Positions 52,720-59,816 of a stretch of DNA of 64,000 bases are shown here, piece by piece. How positions within the stretch are numbered: position 1 is the stretch's first letter; each line of letters starts with the position of its first letter. The position numbers and the translations under genes are program-made. Below the pieces are notes generated by a model. The model worked only from the letters and a program-made list of their open reading frames with translations, searched no databases and was not told the DNA's origin. The DNA is from JBFXAM01 sp050184295 (lineage in GTDB: Bacteria > Planctomycetota > Phycisphaerae > UBA1845 > Fen-1342), in assembly GCA_050184295.1 (NCBI GenBank), contig JBFXAM010000009.1:1-64000 (forward strand), read 5' to 3'.

Positions 52720-53367
52720 TCATCCGCCACGCGGAAGGTAGCGCCGCACCACGCCGATGACCACACCCTGAATGGTGACGCGCTCGACGATGAGCGGTTC
52801 GTAAGCCGGATTCGCCGGCTGGAGCCGAACCCCGCGCGGATGCCGGTAGATGCGCTTCAGCGTCGCCTCGCCGTCGGGCAGCAGCGCGACGACCATTTCG
52901 CCGTCGCGTGCGGTTTCGCGCGGCTCGACGATCACGTAATCACCGTCGCAGATACTGTCTTCGATCATGCTGTCGCCGCGGACGCGCAGCGCAAACGGCG
53001 CGCCCGAGCCGGCGAATACCTCTTCCAGATCGAGGGCCTCGCGATCCTCGATCGCTTCGATCGGTCGGCCGGCGGCGATACGCCCCGCGAGCGGAATCCG
53101 AGAGGGGCGCTCGTCGGGAAAGTCGATCGCCGCGTTAAGTCGCAAAGAGCGTGCCCTGTGTCGCGTGCGCTTGAGATAGCCCTTTTTCTGCAAGGCGCTG
53201 ATGTGCTCGAAGATTGTCACTTTGCTGACGCCGAACTCGTCGGCGAGCTCTTGCATCGTCGGCGCATAGCCGTTGCGGCGCTCGTAGTCGCGCACGAACG
53301 TCAACACACGGAGTTGCTTCGGCGTCAGGGACGCCTGCGGTTTTGCGCCACTCTTGAGTCGGGGCAT
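52720..53367 (-). CDS. lexA: LexA repressor
   Basis: 215 residues; AGGAG lies eight bases before the ATG at 53367. The N-terminal winged helix has LTPKQLRVLTFVRDY, PTMQELADEFGVSKVTIFEH. The self-cleavage site is the Ala99-Gly100 bond in GRIAAGRP, and the catalytic dyad is Ser133 (RGDSM) and Lys171 (GEATLKRIYR), so it is a full SOS repressor cut when RecA filaments form. The recognition helix context (SKVTIFEH) differs from E. coli, so the operator cannot be guessed by analogy. I did not find a convincing palindromic LexA box at this locus. A second open gene overlaps its 5' end in another frame, and the promoter at 54089-54116 probably serves both. Confidence 0.95.
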   Translation of the reverse strand: MPRLKSGAKPQASLTPKQLRVLTFVRDYERRNGYAPTMQELADEFGVSKVTIFEHISALQKKGYLKRTRHRARSLRLNAAIDFPDERPSRIPLAGRIAAGRPIEAIEDREALDLEEVFAGSGAPFALRVRGDSMIEDSICDGDYVIVEPRETARDGEMVVALLPDGEATLKRIYRHPRGVRLQPANPAYEPLIVERVTIQGVVIGVVRRYLPRGG

Positions 53368-54034
53368 GAGCCCACTCCTGCGAACACGAACCGGTCCGGG
53401 ACTCGTCCCAGTTTCGCGTCGCCGGCAGACCGCCTGCGGCGCCGCGTCCCGAACCCCCGTCGCATTCCGTTGGAATTCCGTCGCCTGGCAGACCAAACGA
53501 CCGTACCTTCGATTGGGCGGGCGCCACGCCGGAACCGTGATCCCGCACCGCATCCCGCGGCGAACCGATCGAACTCGGCTCTGCGAGGCGCCGAGAGGCG
53601 TCAAACGAACGCACTTCCGGCACGCCTGCTGCCACCCCGCTCGCTGGCGCGATCTCCGCAGCGCCCGAATACGGCACCGCTGCCCGAGAAAAACCCACCG
53701 GCACCGCCCGCGCCTCGGCGACCCTGCGCCGCAACTCGCGGAGCGACGACACAAACGCGCCGCGCCGCGGCACAAACTCGAGCGAACGGCAAGACGTGTC
53801 GACGCTGCGGCCCCCGGCGCGACTGCCCTCACGTCCGACAACGCCCGCCGCCGCCGAAATGGCGCGCGCCGCCGCGCTGATCCAGCGGCGCAGCGCGCCG
53901 ACATCGCCGCTCGAGACCGGCGTCGCGCGGAGTTCGAGAAAGCCTGCCCCGCCGTCGCTCACTTCCGTGCAAAAGTCGCCGCCCGGACCCAGCAGACACA
54001 GCATCCGACCGGCAGCCAGTTCGTCCGCACCCAT
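53135..54034 (-). CDS. Uncharacterised gene upstream of and overlapping lexA
   Basis: 299 residues. Support for a real gene: a strong AAAGGAG six bases before the ATG at 54034, a consensus-like promoter 55 bases further upstream, high third-position GC and ordinary amino-acid use over the first ~200 codons (MLCLLGPGGDFCTEV, GAGFLELRATPVSSGDVGAL). I recognise no domain. The frame runs 233 bases into lexA in a different register, which is unusually long for an overlap. The true protein could end earlier by a frameshift, or its last ~75 residues could be incidental. Its place in the same transcription unit suggests SOS control and perhaps a DNA-damage role, which is inference. Alternatively it is a leader that couples translation to lexA. 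Confidence 0.5.
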   Translation of the reverse strand: MGADELAAGRMLCLLGPGGDFCTEVSDGGAGFLELRATPVSSGDVGALRRWISAAARAISAAAGVVGREGSRAGGRSVDTSCRSLEFVPRRGAFVSSLRELRRRVAEARAVPVGFSRAAVPYSGAAEIAPASGVAAGVPEVRSFDASRRLAEPSSIGSPRDAVRDHGSGVAPAQSKVRSFGLPGDGIPTECDGGSGRGAAGGLPATRNWDESRTGSCSQEWAHAPTQEWRKTAGVPDAEATPCVDVRARLRAPQRLCADDARARRRVRRQQSDNLRAHQRLAEKGLSQAHATQGTLFAT

Positions 54035-54088
54035 GGCGCACTCCTTTGCGTTCGGGGCGAGCACCGGTTAGCTCGTTGTTCAATATGA

Positions 54089-54116
54089 ATATTAACCTAA
54101 CATCGGGCGTTGTCAA
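54089..54116 (-). promoter_or_regulatory. Sigma-70-type promoter upstream of the lexA region
   Basis: On the minus strand: TTGACA (54116-54111), a 16-base spacer, TAATAT (54094-54089). The -35 is perfect. The local AT-richness stands out in a GC-rich region. AATAT/ATATT arms two bases apart overlap the -10 and could be an operator half-site pair. Confidence 0.7.
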
Positions 54117-54462
54117 CGGCTTTTTTTGCGCGCCGCCACAGTTCGACGGCAAAGGGCAAGGGCGGGTGGGACAAAGGATCAACGGCGCGGAGGAATCGAC
54201 GACATGCGTGCGGCGGCTGAGCTTCCACCGCCTTCGTTGAAACGTTCGGCTTTGGCCCTTCGGCGTTCGCCATCAGCGACAAGCTCGCGAAGCCGGATTG
54301 CGCGATGGGTCGCGCAAGCTCCTGCTTGGCTCCGTGTGCCTCCGCTGTCCTGAGAAAGCGGGCGCTTCGCGCCCCGAGGCGGAGCAGAGCTTGTCGCCAA
54401 GGCTTCCGCGTCACACAAACGTGAACGGGCACGCGGCCGTCGAGCGTTGTCGAGCGACCGAG
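54117..54462. other. Intergenic stretch after hpd, nothing recognised
   Basis: No gene with a ribosome site or motif. Short partly repeated pieces (such as GCTTGTCGC and its complement near 54280 and 54390) suggest a decayed REP-like element, but this is weak. Confidence 0.3.
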
Positions 54463-55554
54463 CTACAGATTCCCCCGCTTCGCCTGCTCGCGCTCCAGGC
54501 TGACGAACAGCGCCTTGAAGTTTCCCTGCCCGAAACCGCGACAGCCGTGCCGCTCGATCACCTCGAAGAAGAGCGTCGGGCGGTCCTGCATCGGCTGGGT
54601 GAAAATCTGGAGCAGATAGCCGTCCTCGTCGCGGTCGACGAGGATGCCGAGTTCCTTCAGCTCCGAATAATCCTCGTCGATCTCGCCCACGCGGTCTTTC
54701 AGATCCTCGTAATAGGCGTCGGGCACGCGGAGAAAATCGATGTCACGCTGCCGCAACGCCCGCACGGTCGCGCAGATGTCCTTGGTGTTCATCGCGATGT
54801 GCTGTACGCCGGCTCCGCGATAGAAGTCCAGGTATTCGTCGATCTGACTCTTCCTGCGGCCCTCGGCGGGCTCGTTGATCGGGAACTTCAGCTTGCCCGA
54901 GCCGTTCTCCATCACCTTGGACATCAGCGCGCTGTACTCGGTCGAGATGTCCTTGTCGGTGAAGTGGGTGAGCTGGGAGAAGCCCATCACCTGCTCGAAC
55001 CAGTGCGTCCAGAAGTTCATCTCGCCCAGATACACGTTCGTGACGATGTGGTCGATCGCCGCCAGCCCGGTCGGCTCCGACCCGTGGGCCTGGATCGGCG
55101 CGAAGCCGGGCAGAAACGGCCCACGGTAGTTCCGTCGCTCGACGAGTTTGAACACCGTGTCGCCGGCGTATTTCAGGATTCCCGTCTTCACGACGCCGTT
55201 CGAATCCTCAAACGCTTGGGCCGGCTGAAGCACCGTCGCGCCGCGGGCCTTGGCCTCGTTGACGGCGGCGTCGCAGTCGGTGACTTCGAGCGCGATCGCC
55301 TTCACGCCGTCGCCGTGCAGGGCGCAGTGCCGCGCGATCTCGTGATCGGGCTCCAGGGCGCTGGTGAGCACGAAGCGGATGTTGCCCTGCTGCATGACGT
55401 AGCTGGCGCGGTCGCGCACGCCGGTTTCAAGCCCCTGCTTGGCGACCGGCTTGAACCCGAACACCTTGTCATAAAAGTGCGCCGCCTGCTTGGCGTTTCC
55501 GACGTAGAACTCGACGTGGTCCCAGCCGCGCAGCGGCAGAAAATCGGTGGCCAT
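54463..55554 (-). CDS. hpd: 4-hydroxyphenylpyruvate dioxygenase
   Basis: 363 residues, the normal bacterial length. It converts 4-hydroxyphenylpyruvate to homogentisate in tyrosine breakdown, using Fe(II) and O2. The two-barrel fold shows WDHVEFYVGNAKQAAHFYD in the first half. The iron ligands are His169 (AIDHIVTNV), His252 (QHIAMNT) and Glu331 (LFFEVIERHG), all intact. The C-terminal GFGQGNFKALFVSLEREQ is diagnostic. I start at the ATG at 55554, giving the usual N-terminus. Homogentisate dioxygenase and the later enzymes are not adjacent. Homogentisate can also serve quinone synthesis in some organisms. Confidence 0.95.
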   Translation of the reverse strand: MATDFLPLRGWDHVEFYVGNAKQAAHFYDKVFGFKPVAKQGLETGVRDRASYVMQQGNIRFVLTSALEPDHEIARHCALHGDGVKAIALEVTDCDAAVNEAKARGATVLQPAQAFEDSNGVVKTGILKYAGDTVFKLVERRNYRGPFLPGFAPIQAHGSEPTGLAAIDHIVTNVYLGEMNFWTHWFEQVMGFSQLTHFTDKDISTEYSALMSKVMENGSGKLKFPINEPAEGRRKSQIDEYLDFYRGAGVQHIAMNTKDICATVRALRQRDIDFLRVPDAYYEDLKDRVGEIDEDYSELKELGILVDRDEDGYLLQIFTQPMQDRPTLFFEVIERHGCRGFGQGNFKALFVSLEREQAKRGNL

Positions 55555-55781
55555 GGCCGCCGCCTTGTGTCTTCCCCGGTTTCCGTAAAGCTCGCCAGGC
55601 AACCGCCGGCAATACGCGTCGCTGTAGCCGCCCAGATCGCGTGACGCAGCAACCGCCCACATGGCGTGATGCCGCAGCCGCCGGCGAAGGCCCGCCGCGG
55701 GGGAGGCGCGGGCGGGGCGTTTTTCATTATCGCGATTGAGAAGATGAAAGACAATCGGGGCGGCCCTGCGCGCAAGTCTAT

Positions 55782-55815
55782 GGCATGCTTTCGCGGTGCT
55801 CCGCGAAAGCATGCC
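55782..55815. repeat. Perfect 15-bp inverted repeat
   Basis: GGCATGCTTTCGCGG and CCGCGAAAGCATGCC flank a four-base loop, 20 bases after the fibronectin gene stop. A strong hairpin; likely terminator or REP-like element. Confidence 0.6.
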
Positions 55816-55834
55816 CCTCCGCCGGCCTCGATCG

Positions 55835-56626
55835 TCAAACCCGTGCCTTGCCGCGCTTCGTGCTCCCATTCCCATTCGACAGCACCTTCTGAACCGCGCG
55901 CCCGTCCACGGTCGAAGGCGTCGCCGAACCTGTGGCACCGGTTTCCAACCGGTGATCCGCCATGACGCTCGCCGTCAGCCCGCCGCCCGGTGCTTGCCCA
56001 AAGTTGACGGTGAAGATCGGGCTCAGCGGCCCGCTCGAATCCGCCCGCTGGCCTTGCACGGTGTATTGCACGCTGTCCGGTCCGGCGATGAGCGAGTCGT
56101 CCACGAACTCCTTCTTGCCGCTCACGCCGATGAACGAGAACTCGCTTTCGCCCGGCAGCCGCCGGCGGATGATGTACGACGTGCCGCTCGTGCCCGTCGG
56201 GTTCGCGGCCTTCCAGCGCAGCGTCAGGTTCCCGCCGCTGGCGTCGAGCGTGACCGTCAAATCCGTCGGCTGGGCCGGCGGCGGCGCGGGCGAATGCGGC
56301 GACGGCGGCGGAATCTGGGCCAGGTTGTAGACGATCGACGGCTTGGCCTGCGACTCGGCGAATGCGCGAATGAGCCGCACCGTATCGCCCGCGCTCGACC
56401 GCAGCGACCCGAACGCATCTTCCGCGACTTGCGTCGCGACGCGGTACGCCTGCTTGGCCTGCTCCTGAGCCAGTGCGGCATTCGCGGCGCTGGTCGTCGC
56501 GCTGGTGAACGCGGTCGCCTGCCCGGCGGTCAGACCGATCTGCGTCGCATTGGTCGTGAAAACACCGGTGTGGGCCTGACACCATTCCAGAAACGCGGCC
56601 CGCGGGGTCGTCGGATAGGCACCCAT
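55835..56626 (-). CDS. Fibronectin type III protein of planctomycete type
   Basis: 263 residues with AAAAGGAG six bases before the ATG. No signal peptide. The first ~95 residues are helical (FTTNATQIGLTAGQATAFTS, EQAKQAYRVATQVAEDAFGS). A Pro-rich linker (PPPSPHSPAPPPAQP) leads to a fibronectin III-like beta-sandwich (LTLRWKAANPTGTSGTSYII, GPDSVQYTVQGQ). I know this arrangement from planctomycete proteins that often end at about TVNFGxxxGGG. Here the last ~45 residues (MADHRLETGATGSA onward) come from a REP-like repeat at 55933-55956 and following DNA, so the tail has probably been replaced. Its role is unknown; related proteins occur near tape-measure-like genes. Confidence 0.75.
   Translation of the reverse strand: MGAYPTTPRAAFLEWCQAHTGVFTTNATQIGLTAGQATAFTSATTSAANAALAQEQAKQAYRVATQVAEDAFGSLRSSAGDTVRLIRAFAESQAKPSIVYNLAQIPPPSPHSPAPPPAQPTDLTVTLDASGGNLTLRWKAANPTGTSGTSYIIRRRLPGESEFSFIGVSGKKEFVDDSLIAGPDSVQYTVQGQRADSSGPLSPIFTVNFGQAPGGGLTASVMADHRLETGATGSATPSTVDGRAVQKVLSNGNGSTKRGKARV
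55933..55956. repeat. REP-like element copy 1 (inside the fibronectin gene 3' end)
   Basis: TGGCACCGGTTTCCAACCGGTGAT in 24 bases, an inverted repeat around ACCGGT..ACCGGT. It lies in frame in the fibronectin gene and codes for part of its odd tail. A second copy with a changed centre is upstream of the gene at 56646-56669. Confidence 0.65.
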
Positions 56627-56645
56627 GCGTAACTCCTTTTACGGG

Positions 56646-56669
56646 TGGCACCGGCATCCTGCCGGTGAT
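56646..56669. repeat. REP-like element copy 2 (just upstream of the fibronectin gene)
   Basis: The same outer bases as copy 1 (TGGCACCGG ... CCGGTGAT) with a different centre (CATCCTG versus TTTCCAA), in the same orientation. The two copies bracket the fibronectin gene. Confidence 0.65.
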
Positions 56670-56793
56670 TTGCCAGCGCGCCGCAGCAACGCGCCTCGGC
56701 GGGTGCGCTGCGCTTCGCATCGGAATTTCTGGCGAAAATCTGTCGCGATCGCGCACGTTTGGCTCGAGATCCGGCCCGTTTTCGCCGCGCGCG

Positions 56794-56952
56794 GTCCATG
56801 CGCCGCCGCGCCGCGTCCATGCGGCGCGCCGCTCCGTCCACGCGGCGCAGCGCCGCGTCCATGCGCCGTGACGCCACGTCCATGCGCCGCCGCGCCGCGT
56901 CCACGCGCCGCCGTGCTTCGTCCACGCAACGGCGCTGCGCGTCCATCCCGCG
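56794..56952. repeat. 21-bp tandem repeat array, seven units and a partial eighth
   Basis: Units begin at 56794, 56815, 56836, 56857, 56878, 56899, 56920 and 56941, exactly 21 bp apart. The consensus is near GTCCATGCGCCGCCGCGCCG. On the minus strand it reads as exact seven-residue repeats (MDAARRR-like), but no ribosome site precedes that frame. The whole 445-base gap (56627-57071) holds this array, a REP-like copy and a weak promoter for the next gene (TTGTAT-17-TATGCT at 56993-57021); no clear gene. Confidence 0.8.
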
Positions 56953-57071
56953 TCACACCGCACCCGCTCAATGGCAAGCGTCCGGGCCGCCATTGTATTC
57001 GCATCGGCCAGTTGGTATGCTACGAAGTCAGGTCGTCCCCGTCGTTCGGGCCAGTGGCAAGGAGATCAATC

Positions 57072-58418
57072 GTGACGCGCAATTCTCGCTTTTGGGCGGT
57101 AGCAGTCGCTGCGCTTGTGACTACGGGCGTCAGCGCCCAGCAGCCGGTCGGGACGGCATTCACGTATCAGGGACAGCTCAAGCAGAACGGTCAGCCGTTC
57201 AATGGCAACGCCGGTCTGGAGTTTCGACTCTACGATGCGGCGACCGGCGGCGCGCAGGTCGGCGCAGCGATCACTAATCCGGCCCAGGCCGTCACGAATG
57301 GGTTGTTCACCAGCACGCTCAATTTCGGCGCGTTGCCTTTCACGCAGAACCAAGCGCGATGGGTTGAGGTTCGCGTGAACGGCACGCTGCTGTCACCGCG
57401 GCAGCAGCTCACGCCGACGCCGTTCAGCTTCGCAACGCGGGGAATAACTGTGGATAGCCAAGGTCGGGTCGGGATTGGTACTACTTCGCCAGTGGACCCC
57501 TTACACATCGCCGCGCCCGACGGCGCATTGACAGCGCTCCTTGTGCGCTGCAATTACGACGACGCTTCTCCCCAAGCTCAACAGCTCATCATCGCGTCAT
57601 CGGCTGGTCCGGAACGTCTCAAATTCGGCTATCACACGACGAATGACTACGGCTCACTACAAGCGGAGAGCGTCGGCAGTGGCGGAAGACCCCTCTTGCT
57701 CAATCCGATCGGCGGAAGCGTCGGAATCGGAACGAGTTCGCCGCAAGCGAAGCTTGACGTCGGCGGTGAGATCTTCTGGGGACATAACCTGCTTGCAATC
57801 GACCAGGGGGGCTCGATCGAACTTGGTGGTACGAACGTCAACCCATCGTCCGGTGGCCGCCCGTTCATCGACTTCCATTTTGGGAACGGACTTGCCGAAG
57901 ACTATAATGTTCGCATCGTCAATCAGGCCGATGGGCTGCTTCAACTCCGCGCCGCGACCGTTGAGTGTACGGCCACGATGAGCGCGGCCGTCGTGCAAAT
58001 TCGCGGTGCCGACCTCGCGGAAAGGATTCCATCCGCTGACAAGCTCGAACCCGGCCTGCTTGCCGTCATCGACGAATCCGGCAGCGGCAAGCTGCGCCTC
58101 GCGACCGAGCCCTACGACCGCAAGGTGGCCGGCATCGTCAGCGGCGCGAACGACTTCCCGGCCGGCGCGATCCTCGGCAACCAGCCCGGCAGCGAGGCCG
58201 ACCCGGCCATCGCCCTCGCCGGCCGCGTCTATTGCTGGGCCGACGCCTCGTACGGCCCGATCGGCGCCGGCGATCTGCTTACGACGAGCGCCACGCCCGG
58301 CCACGCCATGCGTGTCGCCGACGATGCGGGTCCGGCGCGCGGCTGCATCATCGGCAAAGCCATCACGAAACTGGAATCGGGCCGCGGCTTGATTCTTGTA
58401 CTCGTCCAACCGCAGTGA
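57072..58418 (+). CDS. Secreted fibre-like protein, paralogue A
   Basis: 448 residues from a GTG with AAGGAG seven bases upstream. A signal peptide (FWAVAVAALVTTGVSAQ) is followed by the module FTYQGQLKQNGQPFNGNAG, FRLYDAATGG and LLSPRQQLTPTPFSFATRG. The middle has phage-fibre type repeats (SQGRVGIGTTSPVDPLHI, VGIGTSSPQAKLDVGG). The last ~130 residues (DLAERIPSADKLEPG, EPYDRKVAGIVSGAN, CWADASYGPIGAGDLLTT, GRGLILVLVQPQ) form a conserved end domain found on many bacterial fibre-like proteins, possibly a trimerisation or self-cleaving tail, which is inference. It is one of a tandem pair with the next gene, separated by 20 bases. Confidence 0.8.
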   Translation: MTRNSRFWAVAVAALVTTGVSAQQPVGTAFTYQGQLKQNGQPFNGNAGLEFRLYDAATGGAQVGAAITNPAQAVTNGLFTSTLNFGALPFTQNQARWVEVRVNGTLLSPRQQLTPTPFSFATRGITVDSQGRVGIGTTSPVDPLHIAAPDGALTALLVRCNYDDASPQAQQLIIASSAGPERLKFGYHTTNDYGSLQAESVGSGGRPLLLNPIGGSVGIGTSSPQAKLDVGGEIFWGHNLLAIDQGGSIELGGTNVNPSSGGRPFIDFHFGNGLAEDYNVRIVNQADGLLQLRAATVECTATMSAAVVQIRGADLAERIPSADKLEPGLLAVIDESGSGKLRLATEPYDRKVAGIVSGANDFPAGAILGNQPGSEADPAIALAGRVYCWADASYGPIGAGDLLTTSATPGHAMRVADDAGPARGCIIGKAITKLESGRGLILVLVQPQ

Positions 58419-58438
58419 TTCGACGAAGGAGATCGCGC

Positions 58439-59791
58439 ATGCGTCAACGGATAATCACCATTCTCGTCGCGGTTTGCGCGACGGCCCCGGCGTTACTCGC
58501 CCAAACCCCGGCTGGGACCGCATTCACCTATCAGGGCCAGCTCAAGCAGAACGGCCAGCCCTTCAACGGCAACGCCGCCTTTGAGTTCCGGCTTTACGGA
58601 AGCGAGGGCGGGACAGACCAGATTGGCTCGACAGTTTCCATACCCGGCCAGTCGGTCCTGAATGGGCTCTTTACGAGCCTGCTTGACTTTGGTGCGGGTC
58701 CCTTTACCACCGCACAAGCTCGATGGGTTCAAGTCACTGTGAACGGTACGCCACTGACCCCGCGGCAACGGCTGACGCCCGCCCCGTTCAGCAATGCGAC
58801 TCGCGGGATTATTGTGGACGCGGACGGCGATGTGGCCATCGGAACCGACATCACTCCCGCACGACTGACGGTGTCGGGGCACTCACCGATCGGAGGATTG
58901 GATGAAAGGCTGCTCGACCTCCGGGGCGTCGATGCGGGCGGAACGCCCTACGGTCTCTATGCCAACCTCACAACAGGCGGTCCTTTTCGAGACATGCTCC
59001 TGACCACAGGTGACGCATCCGGTCAGTCGGCATCGCTTTCGCTCGGCGCGGGGGATGGCCGGATGATGACAATCAATCCGGTTGGCGTCGGGATCAACAC
59101 GATGGACCCTGTCGGTAGACTTCACGTAGTGTCCGCCGATGACCTCCCACAAAATCAGGGCGGCGCAATCTGGGTCTCGGGGGACTCTAACGAAGGACGG
59201 TTCGGTATTGGTGTTAACAACCGCGGCTCCTGGATTCAATCGCATCAGGGCAAACCGCTGGGCATTAATCCGGCTGGAAACAACGTCGGGATCGGCACCG
59301 ACGAGCCGGAGACCAAGCTGCATGTCATCGGTACGACAAAAACGAGCATACTTCAGATCACCGGCGGTTCAGATGTCGCCGAACCGTTCGCGGTCGCGAC
59401 GCCGGAACACGGCAGGGTCGAACCCGGCATGGTCGTCGCGATTGACCCGGATAGGGCAGGCGAATTGAAACTCGCAGATGAGCCATACGACCGAAAGGTC
59501 GCGGGCATCATCAGCGGCGCGAACGGAATCAATAGCGGCCTTGTGCTCCGACAAGAAGGCACAATCGCCGACGGCGAACATCCCGTCGCGCTCACGGGTC
59601 GCGTCTGGTGCTGGTGCGACGCATCCTACGGCGCGATCAATCCCGGCGACCGTCTCACCACCTCCGCCACGCCCGGCCACGCGATGACGGTGACAGACGA
59701 ACCGAAAGCCCCGGGCGCAGTGATCGGCAAGGCGATGACAACGCTGGAATCGGGCAAGGGTCTCGTACTCGTTCTGGTTCAGCCGCAATAG
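58439..59791 (+). CDS. Secreted fibre-like protein, paralogue B
   Basis: 450 residues; AAGGAG lies seven bases before the ATG. It has the same layout as paralogue A: signal (ITILVAVCATAPALLAQ), FTYQGQLKQNGQPFNGNAA, FRLYGSEGGTDQIGS, then VGIGTDEPETKLHV repeats and the same end domain (EPYDRKVAGIISGAN, CWCDASYGAINPGDRLTT, GKGLVLVLVQPQ). The middle regions differ in sequence, so the pair is a duplication with a varied shaft. Synonymous differences in shared segments show the copy is not recent. Secreted surface fibre is the likely role. The next gene starts 25 bases downstream. Confidence 0.8.
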   Translation: MRQRIITILVAVCATAPALLAQTPAGTAFTYQGQLKQNGQPFNGNAAFEFRLYGSEGGTDQIGSTVSIPGQSVLNGLFTSLLDFGAGPFTTAQARWVQVTVNGTPLTPRQRLTPAPFSNATRGIIVDADGDVAIGTDITPARLTVSGHSPIGGLDERLLDLRGVDAGGTPYGLYANLTTGGPFRDMLLTTGDASGQSASLSLGAGDGRMMTINPVGVGINTMDPVGRLHVVSADDLPQNQGGAIWVSGDSNEGRFGIGVNNRGSWIQSHQGKPLGINPAGNNVGIGTDEPETKLHVIGTTKTSILQITGGSDVAEPFAVATPEHGRVEPGMVVAIDPDRAGELKLADEPYDRKVAGIISGANGINSGLVLRQEGTIADGEHPVALTGRVWCWCDASYGAINPGDRLTTSATPGHAMTVTDEPKAPGAVIGKAMTTLESGKGLVLVLVQPQ

Positions 59792-59816
59792 GATTCTCGT
59801 GAGAAGGAAGCCAGCG

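Noticed and set aside
53368..53500. LexA operator upstream of lexA
   Set aside because: Only a half-site-like CGAAC was seen; no palindrome of any known LexA type.
56530..56946. Minus-strand frame with heptad repeats (MDAARRR)
   Set aside because: No ribosome site, overlaps the fibronectin gene start in another frame; better treated as a tandem DNA repeat.
55302..56993. Minus-strand frame with AWTRRGG repeats
   Set aside because: Same 21-bp array read in another frame, then running through two real genes out of register.
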